A stretch of 64,000 bases of DNA from DASSUW01 sp963811895 (GTDB lineage: Bacteria; Actinomycetota; Thermoleophilia; Solirubrobacterales; Solirubrobacteraceae): NCBI GenBank assembly GCA_963811895.1, contig CAWETE010000010.1, positions 186,001 through 250,000 on the forward strand, read 5' to 3'. Numbering within the stretch: position 1 is the first letter of the stretch; each line of letters starts with the position of its first letter. The translations under genes were made by a program, and so were the position numbers. This document shows, piece by piece, positions 7,647-16,249 of this stretch. Below the pieces are notes generated by a model. That model made no database searches. It was not told where the DNA came from and was given only the letters and a program-made list of their open reading frames with translations.

Positions 7647-8729
7647 GGCAGCGGGAGCTGGACGATGACCTCGAAGCCGCCGCCCGCCGGAGCGCCGGTG
7701 TGCAGGCGGCCGCCGTGGATGCGGACGCGCTCGGCCATCCCCAGCAGCCCGTGCCCGCCGGCGACCGACGCCGTTCGGCCCGGGCCCTGCGTCGCGGACG
7801 GCGAGCTCGAGCGCGGCCGGCGACCACGAGAGGCGGACGGTCGTCGGGGCGCCGGGCGCGTGCTTGCGGACGTTGGTGAGCGCCTCCTGCAGGATCCGGT
7901 AGGCGGTCAGGTCGAGCGAGGCCGGCAGCGGTCGCGGATCGCCGTCGGTCCGCAGCTCGACCGGGATGCCGGCCGCGCGCGCGTGCTCGACCAGCGCCGG
8001 CAGCTGCGCCAGCCCCGGCTGCGGGCCGTGGTCGGAACCCTCGTCGCCCTCGCGCAGGACGCCGAGCATGCGGCGCATCTCGCCGAGCGCCTCGTGCGCC
8101 GAGCCGCGGATCGTCCGCAGCGGCTCGCCCGCCCGCGCCGGGTCCCGCTCGAGCGCGGCCTCGGCGGCGTCGGCCTGCACGGCGATCACGCTGACCCCGT
8201 GGGCGACCACGTCGTGCAGCTCGCGAGCGATCCGCGCGCGCTCCTCGGCCACGGCGATCCGCTGCGCGGTCGCGCGCTCGCGCCGCACCAGGCGCCCGAC
8301 CGCGCACGGCGCGATCACCGCGAGGAACGAGCTGAGGTACTCGGCGATCCCCTCGTCGAGCCGGATCAGCGTCGAGACCGACAGCGCGATGGCCAGCGCC
8401 GCGACGGCGGCCACGACGCGCAGGTCGTCGACCTCGACGGCCAGCATGTAGAAGAGCAGCAGGACCGCGACGTAGCCGACGACGAGGAAGCCGTCGGTCT
8501 CGATCGCCCAGGGCAGGACGCCGACCACGGCCGCCGCCACCGGATGCGGCCGCCGGAAGGCGATCGGCACCGTGCTGCACAGCGCGATCGCCACGCCGAC
8601 CCCCCGCGGCGCGATCGGGAAGGCGAGCACCTGCGCGACCGAGATCGCGGCCAGCACCGCCGCGACCACGGCGTCGGTCCGCCGCGGCGAGGCCGCGACG
8701 GACCGGCGGAGCGAGGCGAACGACGGCAT
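7643..8729 (-). pseudogene. Sensor histidine kinase (NarX/DesK type) with a frame break near its end
   Basis: The first ~315 codons encode about five transmembrane helices (residues 20-145), then a HisKA_3 domain with the phospho-acceptor H172 in IARELHDVVAHGVSVI, and an HATPase domain with YRILQEALTNVRKHAPGA and LELAVRDAGPGPNGVG. Immediately after NGVG the frame should continue AGGHGLLGMAERVRIHGG to FEVIVQLPLP and TGA, but this is in another frame: one extra C near 7768 breaks it. In the unbroken frame translation runs into the regulator and would give a 575-residue fusion. Either a sequencing error or a recent mutation. All catalytic boxes except the final glycine-rich lid are in the main frame. 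Confidence 0.8.
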
Positions 8730-8739
8730 CGCGCCGAAG

Positions 8740-9108
8740 CTAACCGACCGCCAGCGCCCGCGGGCGGATCGCCGCGCGCGCGGCGTAGGCGCCGAGCACG
8801 GCCGTGGCGGCGACGAGCGCCAGCTGCAGCGTGCGCTCGGCGGCGGACAGGTCGGCGGCGTAGGAGCCGTCGGAGGCGCCGGAGACGACGCTGATCAGGC
8901 ACAGCAGGGTCAGCACGGCGGCGCCCGCGCGATGACGGGTGGCGGCCAGCACGATCAGCGCCTGCACGGCGACGAACGTGAACGGCGCGTTGATCGGCGT
9001 GCCGATCACCAGCGCGTGGACCAGGTCCTCGTTGCCGGCGATCAGGGTGACCGCGAGGCCGAGGACGTCGAGGGCGAGGACGGCGAGGAAGAGTCGGGTG
9101 AGTGTCAT
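8740..9108 (-). CDS. Four-helix membrane protein of unknown function
   Basis: A 122-residue hydrophobic protein with four predicted transmembrane helices (about residues 5-25, 40-57, 62-78, 95-115), separated by short loops (GNEDLVHALVIGTPIN, SDGSYAADLSAAERT). I do not recognise a family. An ATG 36 nt upstream (9144) overlaps the stop of the hydrolase as TGATG and is an equally possible, coupled start. The gene lies between the histidine kinase and two alpha/beta hydrolases on the same strand, so it may belong to their operon. Confidence 0.65.
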   Translation of the reverse strand: MTLTRLFLAVLALDVLGLAVTLIAGNEDLVHALVIGTPINAPFTFVAVQALIVLAATRHRAGAAVLTLLCLISVVSGASDGSYAADLSAAERTLQLALVAATAVLGAYAARAAIRPRALAVG

Positions 9109-9143
9109 GCCGCGGATGCTGAGCCGCGCGGCGCGGCCTGCCA

Positions 9144-9959
9144 TCAGCCCTGGGGCTGATTCGCGCTCAGCCCGGCGGACACCCACTCGAGGAAGGCGAG
9201 CACTTCCGGTGTCGCCGGGTCGATGATGTGGTCGCCCCCTACCAGCACGGTCCGGGCGTCCGGAAGCGCGGCGGCGAGCGCGTTGACCGGCTCGTGGAAC
9301 TCGGGCGGCGAGTCGGCCGCTGCCACCAGCAGCGCCGGCTGCTCGATCGCGGCGAGGTCGCCGGCGTCGGCATCCAGCCACCACTCGCCCGCGAGCTCGG
9401 CCAGGATCGCCGGGCCGTTCCCGGTGAGCACCCGCCGCCGCTCCTCGGGCAACGAGCGCCAGGCGCCCTCGCCCGCGACCTCGGCGATCAGCGCCTTGCC
9501 CACGGCTTCGACGCCGTGGCGTGCGGCCACGACGCGCAGGCGGTCGCCGAGCGCGTCGACCCACGCGGCGGCCGCCGGCGCGAGCTCGCGCGGCGCGTCG
9601 GGCTCGAGCAGGACCAGCGCCTGCACGCACTCCGGGTGCCGCAGCGCCAGGTCGCACGCGACCGTGCCGCCGTAGCTGTGGCCGACGACGATCGCGGGGG
9701 TCGCCGCGAGCGCGTCGAGCAGCGCCGCGGCGTCGTCGGCGTGCTCGCTCACGCTCGTGCGCTCGTAGGGCTCCGGCCGCTCGCTGCGGGCGGACCCGCG
9801 CCGGTCGTAGGCGATCACGCGCCCGATCCTCGCCAGCTCGCCGACCGCGCCGTCGAAGCCGAGCGCCGAGCCTCCACAGCCGTGGACGAGCAGGATCGGC
9901 TGCCCCTGGCCGTGCTCGGAGTAGTGGAGGCGGACGCCGTTCACCCGCACGCCGGGCAT
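9144..9959 (-). CDS. Alpha/beta hydrolase
   Basis: A 271-residue alpha/beta-hydrolase. The oxyanion region reads PILLVHGCGGSALGF, the nucleophile elbow is VVGHSYGGTVA (Ser in GHSYGG), the acid is expected near DADAGDLAAIEQPALLV, and the catalytic His is in LVGGDHIIDPATPEVL. There is no signal peptide, so it is cytoplasmic. The substrate is unknown; haloperoxidase/epoxide hydrolase-like enzymes share this pattern. The ATG overlaps the stop of the upstream hydrolase gene (TGATG), so the two are co-translated. Confidence 0.9.
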   Translation of the reverse strand: MPGVRVNGVRLHYSEHGQGQPILLVHGCGGSALGFDGAVGELARIGRVIAYDRRGSARSERPEPYERTSVSEHADDAAALLDALAATPAIVVGHSYGGTVACDLALRHPECVQALVLLEPDAPRELAPAAAAWVDALGDRLRVVAARHGVEAVGKALIAEVAGEGAWRSLPEERRRVLTGNGPAILAELAGEWWLDADAGDLAAIEQPALLVAAADSPPEFHEPVNALAAALPDARTVLVGGDHIIDPATPEVLAFLEWVSAGLSANQPQG

Positions 9960-10741
9960 CAGACGAGCTCCCGCAGGATGGGGCGCAGCTCCTCGGCGAA
10001 GGCCTCCGGCTGCTGCAGGTACGGCGCGTGGTGGCCGGAGATCGACCCGACCTCGAGCGCGAGCTCCCGCGCCAGCCGCTCGGTGGCGCCGATCAGCGGC
10101 GGCACGCCGTCGGCGCTGACCAGCAGCCGCAGGGGGACGCCCGACGCCCGGATCCGATCCACGTCGGGGACGAAGGCTCGGAACGCCGGGAGCTGCTGCG
10201 CGAAGAAGCGTGCGCCGCCGCCCAGGATCCGCTCGCGCAGCCCCGGGTCGAGCGCCTCGAACGTCGCGTCGCTCGTGTTCAGGCGCAGGAAGGCCTCCAT
10301 CGCGGCGCGGGGATCGGTGCTCGCGAGCTCGGCGATCGGCTGGAGCGGATCGTCTCCCACCGGCGCCATGGTGATGACGGCCGGCTCGTGCACGATCGCG
10401 CCGCGAAGCACCGCCGGCCGCCGCGCGAGCAGCTCGAGCAGGATGTCGCCCCCGCCGCTGGTGCCGAAGACGACCGCCGGCGCCAGCTCGAGCTCCTCGA
10501 CCAGCCGGGCGGCGTCGTCCGCCTGGCCGGCGATCGACATCACCTCGTCTGCGGGCAGCGGCGCGCTGCGCGAGCAGCCCCGCCGGTCGTAGGTGACCGT
10601 GGTGAACTCGCCGGCGAGCCGCTCGGCGGCGCGGGCGAAGTGGCCGGCGTCGCCGCTGGCGCCTGTGATGAAGACGACGGGCGGGCCGTCGCCGCGGACC
10701 TCGTGGTGCAGATCGGCAAGAACGCCTGAAGTGGTCGGCAT
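9959..10741 (-). CDS. Alpha/beta hydrolase
   Basis: A 260-residue alpha/beta hydrolase related to its downstream neighbour. It has PPVVFITGASGDAGHF in the oxyanion region, VTYDRRGCSRSAP, a nucleophile elbow VFGTSGGGDIL (Ser in GTSGGG), an acid in LRLLVSADGVPPL and the catalytic His in SISGHHAPYLQQPEAF. The GXSGGG elbow and the HHAP tail are common in proline-iminopeptidase- and RsbQ-like hydrolases. Cytoplasmic. The tandem arrangement suggests an old duplication. A purine-rich AAAGGAGC sequence just before the ATG is a good Shine-Dalgarno. Confidence 0.9.
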   Translation of the reverse strand: MPTTSGVLADLHHEVRGDGPPVVFITGASGDAGHFARAAERLAGEFTTVTYDRRGCSRSAPLPADEVMSIAGQADDAARLVEELELAPAVVFGTSGGGDILLELLARRPAVLRGAIVHEPAVITMAPVGDDPLQPIAELASTDPRAAMEAFLRLNTSDATFEALDPGLRERILGGGARFFAQQLPAFRAFVPDVDRIRASGVPLRLLVSADGVPPLIGATERLARELALEVGSISGHHAPYLQQPEAFAEELRPILRELV

Positions 10742-10810
10742 CGCTGCTCCTTTCGGGTGTCAGCGACGCTAGGCGCGATCCTCCCGCCCGGCATCGGGCG
10801 AACTCCCCAT

Positions 10811-12368
10811 CTACTGGAGCAGGTCGTGGCGCATCGCGAAGATGGCGGCCCCGACGCGCGTCGACACGCCGGCCTTGACGTAGATGTGCTCGACGTGATG
10901 GCCGGCGGTCTTCTCGGTGATCACGAGCACGTCGGCGATCTCGCGGTTGGTCCGGCCCTGCGCGAGCAGGCGCAGCACCTGGACCTCGCGGTCGGTCAGC
11001 CCCGCCGGATGGCCCTGCTTGACCTCCACGGGCGCGGCCCCGGCCGCCTCGAGCACGGCGTCGACCGTGCGCTTCTCGAGCGCTCCCGCGCGGACCATCG
11101 CGGCGAGCTCGGCGCGCGCCTCCGCGGGAGTCAGCGCTCGCCGGAACGGGCGGTCGTGCGCCATCGCGTCCCACGCGTCGGCGGCGGCCAGCGCGCGTGC
11201 GCCGACGCTCAGCTGGGCGGCGGTCGCTCCGCGGTGGTACCCGGAGCCGTCGAGGCGCTCGTGGTGCGAGCCGGCCAGCGGGGCGAGCGGCGCCAGCGCG
11301 GCCGAGCGCTCCAGCACGCGCTCGGTGTAGTAGGGATGCAGGCGCACCCGCTCCCGCTCGCCGGCGGTCAGCGCGCCGGGCTTGTCCCAGATCCCGTTCG
11401 GCACGGCGACCCGGCCGACGTCGTGGAAGTGGCCCGCGGCGCGAACCTCGGCCGCCTCCGCGCGCGAGCAGCCGGCGGCGGCCGCGGCGCTCGCCGCGAG
11501 CTCGGCCACGCGGGCCGAGTGCCCGCGCAGGAAGCCGACCTTGAGGTCGGTGAACTCGCCGAAGGCGCGCGCGACCATCTCCAGGCCCGCCTCCGAGACC
11601 GTCGCGGACGGCTCGGGCTCGGCGGCGATCACGCGCTCCCACGCGTCGGGCACGTCCGCGGCGCGCATGAGCTCCGCGGGTCCGTCGAGGGCGGCGGCCA
11701 CGACCTGCGGGTCGTAGCCGCGCCCGCTGCGCCGCGCGAGCGTCTTCGTCGCCGCGGCGAGATCGCGCGCGCGGGCGAGGGCGACGAGGTCGTGGGCGAC
11801 GCGGACGACGCGGAGCGGCCGCGAGATCTCCTCGCCGGCGACCCCGGCGGGCACGCCCTTGCCGTCCCAGCGCGCCGTCACCTGGCCGAGCGCGCGGGCC
11901 ACCTCCTCCGGCAGGCGCAGGCCGCGAGCCAGCAGGCTCCCGCTCTCGCAGAGGTTCGCCGCCGCCAGCTCGAACTGCTTGCCGCCGCCGGCCAGCTGCC
12001 TGCCGACCAGGCGCGCGCGTTCGGGCAGCGGCCGGTCGTCGGCCAGGCGGCGGACGAGGAATGCGACGTCCTCGGCCGGCTCCGAGGCGGGGCCCAGGAC
12101 CTGGGCGCCGCGCTGGAAGTGGATCTCGTCGCCTCCGACCCAGCTCGCGAAGTAGGGGGCGGCCGCGGTGCAGCCGACGTGCATCAGGAGCGCGACGTAG
12201 TAGACGTCCGAGCGCTCGCCGGCGTCGAGCCCGAGCCGCTCCGCGAGCCCGAGCGCGGCGAGGCACACGCCGAGCTCGTGCTCGACCGGCCTACCCGAGG
12301 CCGAGGTCGGTGGCCAGCGACAGCGACGACATCAGCTCCGCCAGGCGGATGTGGCCGTCGTCGCCCAC
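10811..12368 (-). pseudogene. HD-domain/LuxR fusion regulator, frame broken near the 5' end
   Basis: The gene begins at GTG 12368, right after the nucleoside hydrolase stop, with VGDDGHIRLAELMSSLSLATDLGLG, then a TAG. One base over, the frame resumes GRPVEHELGVCLAALGLAERLG and runs to 10811; removing one G near 12293 restores it. The body (about 485 residues) holds a tandem HD domain with HFHDVGRVAVPNGIWDKPG and SHHERLDGSGYHRG, as in c-di-GMP phosphodiesterase-type HD-GYP proteins, and a C-terminal LuxR helix-turn-helix (LTDREVQVLRLLAQGRTNREIA, HHVEHIYVKAGVSTRVGA). A nucleotide- or phosphate-responsive transcription factor is likely. A downstream start could still give a near full-length product. 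Confidence 0.8.
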
Positions 12369-13298
12369 TCAACCCAGAGAGCCGATCCGCTCGACCAGCA
12401 GGTCGAGGAAGGCGGCGCCCTGCACCTCGACGCCGACGTGGGCGTTCGGCTCGCGGCCGCTGATCTGCCACAGGTCGACGACCGTGCGGCCGCGGCAGAG
12501 CTCGGAGGCGCAGTCGACCTCCACGTTGCGGTGCTCGGTGCGCAGGAAGTCGCTGCTGATCACGTGGGCGACGGCCAGCGCGTCGTGCACCGGCGTGCCC
12601 GCGAACTCGTACACCCGGCTGTGCCACTGGTGGTAGAAGTCCCAGAGCTCGGCGACCATCGTCCCGACCCGGCCGGAGGCTCTGAGCCGCTCGGCGTGGT
12701 CGGGCGTCATCAGCGCGCGGTGGGTGACGTCGAGCCCGACCATCGTGACGTCGAGGCCGCTCGCGAAGACGCGCGCGGCCGCCTCGGGATCGACCCAGAT
12801 GTTGAACTCGGCGGCCGGCGTGACGTTGCCCTCGGCGATCGCGCCGCCCATCAGGACGATCCGCTCGATGTCGTCCGCCACGTCCGGATGGTGGGCGAGC
12901 AGCAGCGCGATGTTGGTCAGCGGGCCGGTCGGGATCAGGGTGACGGGCCGGCCGTGCTCGCGCAGGCGGTCGGCGAGGAAGTCGACCGCGTGCAGCGACT
13001 CGGGCTTGCCGGCGGGCGGCGGCAGGTCCGGCCCGTCGAGCCCCGTCTCGCCGTGCACGTGCGCGGCCACGCGCGGCTCGCGCACCAGCGGCCGGTCGGC
13101 GCCGGCCGCCACCGTCACGTCGCCGCGGCCGGCGAACTCGAGCACCCGCAGCGCGTTGGCCGTCGTCTTGTCGAGCGTCTGGTTGCCGTGCACGGTCGTG
13201 ACGCCGAGCAGCTCCAGCTCGGGGCTCGCGAGCGCCAGCAGCAGCGCCATCGCGTCGTCGTGCCCGGGGTCGCAGTCGATCAGGACCGGCGTCGCCAT
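12369..13298 (-). CDS. Nucleoside hydrolase (IunH/RihA family)
   Basis: A 309-residue enzyme that hydrolyses the N-glycosidic bond of ribonucleosides to base and ribose. The calcium site motif DCDPGHDDA is at residues 8-16, the catalytic region LIPTGPLTNIALLLAHHP and the family block VLMGGAIAEGNVTPAAEFNIWVDPEAA follow, and the base-binding His lies in GTPVHDALAVAH. No signal peptide, so it works in the cytoplasm in purine/pyrimidine salvage. The ATG lies 9 nt after TAGTCT, a -10 box that overlaps the upstream gene's stop. Confidence 0.95.
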   Translation of the reverse strand: MATPVLIDCDPGHDDAMALLLALASPELELLGVTTVHGNQTLDKTTANALRVLEFAGRGDVTVAAGADRPLVREPRVAAHVHGETGLDGPDLPPPAGKPESLHAVDFLADRLREHGRPVTLIPTGPLTNIALLLAHHPDVADDIERIVLMGGAIAEGNVTPAAEFNIWVDPEAAARVFASGLDVTMVGLDVTHRALMTPDHAERLRASGRVGTMVAELWDFYHQWHSRVYEFAGTPVHDALAVAHVISSDFLRTEHRNVEVDCASELCRGRTVVDLWQISGREPNAHVGVEVQGAAFLDLLVERIGSLG

Positions 13299-13307
13299 CG
13301 ACGCCGG

Positions 13308-13313
13308 AGACTA
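13308..13313 (-). promoter_or_regulatory. -10 box of the nucleoside hydrolase gene
   Basis: Minus-strand TAGTCT followed by 9 nt and the ATG at 13298. The box contains the TAG stop of the upstream nuclease gene, so terminating that gene and starting the next share the same six bases. Confidence 0.45.
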
Positions 13314-14241
13314 GTTGTAGATCTCCCAGGCGCGCAGGTTGCCGCGCGGATCGAACAGGTAGCCGCCGTCGCCGGTCGCCCGCTCGTCGTAGCTGGGGTT
13401 CTCGAACGGCGGGGCGTCGAGGCCCCAGTGGAGCTCGTCGGCGGTGTCGGCGCCGTAGCCCATGTGGAGGGTGACGGTGCCGCCGGCGGGGACGACGGCG
13501 GCCGTTCTGGAAGGTGTAGCGGCGCAGCGCGGAGTCGCGGAACCACCAGCCCTCGAGCGGGACGGCGGACGCCGAGTCGTTGTGGATCTCCGCCCACTCG
13601 CCGTTCACGTTGAAGCGGTCGTTGCGCTTGGCGTCGAAGTTGACGTGCATGGTCAAGCGGCGCGCCGGGCGACGGGCCCTCGCCGCAGCTGTGCGTGTCC
13701 CACAGCCGCAGGCCGGCCGCGGCCGCCTGGCGGCTGAGGTCGGCGTACTCGCCGTTCCAGGCCCACTCGATGCCGTTCGGCATCCACAGCGCGTGCCCCT
13801 CGGCCAGCAGGTAGCGGCCGACGTCGACCCAGCGGCCGCCGATCCGCGCCGAGACCTGACGGCGCAGGCGGCCGCCGGTCGTGCTGCTCGGGTCCTGGGC
13901 GGCGAGCCGCACGCGCATGCGCCCGGGGCGCAGGAGCTGCTCGAGCCGGTTGGCGGCCTCGACCCCGTGGCAGTCGCCGCGGCGCTTGGACGCCGTGTGG
14001 CTGTAGGTGGTCAGCTCCATCGCGTTGTAGCCGGTCATCCGGACCCGCCGCGAGGCCTGCGGCCGTCACCGGCGATGTCGACGTCGATCGTGTCGCCGTC
14101 GGCGACGAGGGTGACCTTGCCCTTCCAGAAGGTGCAGAGCGGCCCGTCGGGGCTGCCGCCGGGCTTGCAGGGGCCGACGGAGGCCGAGGCCGGGCTCACG
14201 GAGACGAGGAAGGCGATGAGCGTCGCGAAGAGGAAGCGCAC
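13311..14241 (-). pseudogene. Secreted thermonuclease-like protein with lamin-tail domain, three frame breaks
   Basis: Read across three single-base breaks (near 14055, 13652 and 13508) the product has a signal peptide (VRFLFATLIAFLVSVSPASAS), a staphylococcal-nuclease-like domain (FWKGKVTLVADGDTIDVDI, then VRMTGYNAMELTTYS, GRYLLAEGHALWMP) and a C-terminal lamin-tail-like domain (VNGEWAEIHNDSASAVPLEGWWFRDSA, then GGTVTLHMGYGADT to NLRAWEIYN). The breaks are -1, +1 and +1, and each side reads as good protein. It was about 310 residues long and would degrade extracellular nucleic acid. As it stands no full product can be made. GTG 14241 is chosen because the signal peptide starts there. Confidence 0.75.
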
Positions 14242-14278
14242 CGACCAGGTGATCGGCTCCCGGCCGGGGACGTTGAGG

Positions 14279-14532
14279 TCAGCGAGCCCCGTGGCGGATG
14301 GCGCTGTTCGCCATCTGACGCAGCCGCTTCTTCTCCTGTTCTTGGTGCCGGCGTGCGCCTGGATCCAGTACAGGACGTCGTCCTCGACCTGGGGGAGCAG
14401 GACCGGCACCTCGGTCTGCTCCTTCACCTGCGGCAGCACGTCCTCGAACAGCGTGGGGAGGTCGAGCGTCCTCGCCGGCGCGGCAGCCGGCAGCAGCAGC
14501 AGGAAGGCGACGGCGAGGAACGCGGCTTTCAT
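14279..14532 (-). pseudogene. Small secreted protein of unknown function, frame broken
   Basis: The start reads MKAAFLAVAFLLLLPAAAPA, a clear signal peptide, followed by LDLPTLFEDVLPQVKEQTEV and VLYWIQAHAGTKN. One base is then missing near 14337; in the shifted frame the protein ends EKKRLRQMANSAIRHGAR and TGA at 14279. Without the shift the frame runs on into the nuclease gene. The mature part would be about 65 residues with no cysteine. No family recognised. The ATG overlaps the end of a 32-codon open frame (14529-14627) that could be a coupled leader. Confidence 0.5.
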
Positions 14533-14641
14533 CGGGTCTTTCGGTCGCTCGTGTCGGGGGCCCAGAGCATCAGGGCGAGTGCGATGGCTCTCATGGCAGC
14601 GATGATCGTGCCCCGGCCGCCGGCGCACATCGGGGGAATCC

Positions 14642-15323
14642 CTAACGCAGCCGCTGTGCCAGCTCGTGCAGGTCGCCGGCCGAGACGTCGGCTTCGAAGT
14701 CCTCGCGGGCGGGGGAGCCCGGGCCGTACTCGAGCGGGCGGTCGATGAACGCGGTCCGCAGGCCGGCCTCGCGCGCGCCCTGGAGGTCCCACGGGTGGGC
14801 GGCGACGAGCATGAGCTCGCCCGGCTCGGCGCCGAGCAGCTGCGCCGCGGTCCGGTAGACCGCGGCCGCCGGCTTGTACGCGCGCGCGAGCTCGGCCGAG
14901 AGCAGGCAGTCGAAGCGCAGGTCGCCGTGGCGCGCGAGGTCGACGAGCAGGGCCAGGTGGCCGTTCGAGAGCGCCGCGGTGATGCGATCTTGCCGCAGCG
15001 CGTCCAGGCCCGCCCGCACGTCCGGCCACGGGTCGAGCCGGTGCCAGGCGCCCACCAGGCTCCGGCGCTCGGCGTGCCGGCAGGTCCACGCCGCGCTCGG
15101 CGAGCAGGTCGTCGAGCGTCGCCAGGTGGAGCTCGTCGAAGTCGCCCCACGGCCGCGCGCCCTCGTTGACCTCGTCGAGGATCGGCCGGTAGCGCGCGCG
15201 CCAGGCGTCGGCCAGCTCCTCCGGATCGCCCGGCACTCCACTCGCCCCGAACGCCTCCGCGATCGCCGAGCGCCAGTCGACGAGGGTGCCGAACACATCG
15301 AATACGAGCGCGCGGACCGCCAT
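14642..15323 (-). pseudogene. Type II haloacid dehalogenase (HAD superfamily), frame broken
   Basis: Begins MAVRALVFDVFGTLVDW, with the HAD nucleophile Asp in FDVFGT, then WRARYRPILDEVNEGARPWG. One extra base near 15080 breaks the frame; the rest continues as ERRSLVGAWHRLDPWPDVRA, ITAALSNGHLALLVDLARHG (motif II Ser-Asn), AYKPAAAVYRTAAQLLG (motif III Lys) and LMLVAAHPWDLQGAREAGL. All family motifs are present, total about 226 residues, as in L-2-haloacid dehalogenases. Such enzymes hydrolyse 2-haloacids to 2-hydroxyacids, though many members act on phosphoesters. Either recent pseudogene or assembly error. Confidence 0.8.
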
Positions 15324-15327
15324 CCCG

Positions 15328-15899
15328 CTACCCGAGCCGGAACCCGTCGGCGGTCCGCTCGACGGGGCCGGCGGTCCGGAGGTGGGAGGCCGCGATCACC
15401 CGCCCGGTGGTCGCTGCCTCGCCGAGCAGCGCGCGGCGCGTGGCGACGTTCTGCTCGGGATCGTCGTCGAACGCCATCGTCCAGTCCGGGTGCTCGACGT
15501 GGGCGGGGTCGACGACCGTGTCGGCGAGGAACAGCGCCTCAGTGCCGATCTCGAGCGCCAGATGTCCGGCCGTGTGGCCGGGCGCGGGGATCAGCCGCAG
15601 GCCCGGCGCGGGCTCGAAGGGCGCGTCGACGAGCTCCAGCTCGAGCGGTTCCAGCTGCTCGGCCGCGACGCGATCGGTGCGCGAGTCGCGCTCGACGCGC
15701 GACATCACGTGCCGGGCGGCCCCGAACCGCGGGCGGCCGCCGTCGGTCCCGCGGACGAGCAGGCACCCGACGGGATGGCGATCGCGTTCCCGCCACGCTC
15801 CGCCTCCGGCGCGCCCGCGAACATCATCTCGGCCGGCATCACGCCCTCGCCGTCCGCGACCAGCCGGCACTCGAATGATCCGGCGACGAACGTGAACAC
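15328..15899 (-). pseudogene. MBL-fold hydrolase remnant lacking the HxHxDH metal site
   Basis: The N-terminus (VFTFVAGSFECRLVADGEGVM) and the rest (GCLLVRGTDGGRPRFGAARHVMS, APGLRLIPAPGHTAGHLALEIG, LFLADTVVDPAHVEHPDW, AASHLRTAGPVERTADGF) belong to a metallo-beta-lactamase fold protein. One base is missing near 15785. In addition, between LVRGTDGG and ARHVMSRVERD the ~60 residues that normally hold HxHxDH are absent, although PGHTAGH (a metal His) and the later Asp are kept. An enzyme without HxHxDH should be inactive. TACGGT lies 7 nt before the GTG, so the promoter may remain. Confidence 0.7.
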
Positions 15900-16010
15900 G
15901 GCCGCGACCGTACCGGAAGCCAACAAGACGCCAACTTTCCGCCAAGCCGCCGGGTCTACACATTCATCCGTCCACCAGCCGGTTCACGTCCAAGGAAAGG
16001 ACACCGACTC

Positions 16011-16205
16011 ATGGTTCACACGCGCCGCATCCTCGCGCTCCCGACCGCCGTCTTCGTCGCAGCGCTCATCGCCGCACCGTCGTTCGCCGCGACGCCCGTC
16101 AGCGGGGCGTCCGTCTCCACCCAGCCCACCGTCGCGCCCGCCCCGGAGACCCAGGGGATCATCATGAGCGACGGCCGGATCTGCAATCCGCGCTGGGGCT
16201 GCTGA
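16011..16205 (+). CDS. Very small secreted peptide ending in a Cys-x5-Cys tail
   Basis: A 64-residue protein with a strong Shine-Dalgarno (AAGGAAAGGA, 10 nt before ATG). Residues 1-26 are a signal peptide cleaved after SFAA. The predicted mature part is about 37 residues: a Ser/Thr/Pro/Ala stretch (TPVSGASVSTQPTVAPAPET) and a distinct tail QGIIMSDGRICNPRWGC, with two cysteines six residues apart at the very C-terminus, suited to a small disulfide loop. No homologous family is recognised and no processing or transport genes lie beside it; the next gene is a secreted sulfatase. A signalling or surface peptide is possible, but this is speculation. Confidence 0.65.
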   Translation: MVHTRRILALPTAVFVAALIAAPSFAATPVSGASVSTQPTVAPAPETQGIIMSDGRICNPRWGC

Positions 16206-16249
16206 GCCCTCCGCAACCCTGAGCGGCCCGCCGGGTTCGAGCGGGCACC

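Noticed and set aside
7002..8729. A genuine kinase-regulator fusion protein
   Set aside because: The standard kinase C-terminus and TGA are still encoded one frame over and the regulator has its own coupled GTG, so a one-base indel explains the fusion better.
9144..12266. A 1040-codon open frame on the minus strand
   Set aside because: It is Arg/Ala/Pro-rich shadow sequence over two hydrolase genes and the HD-LuxR gene, except for its last 271 codons, which are the real alpha/beta hydrolase.
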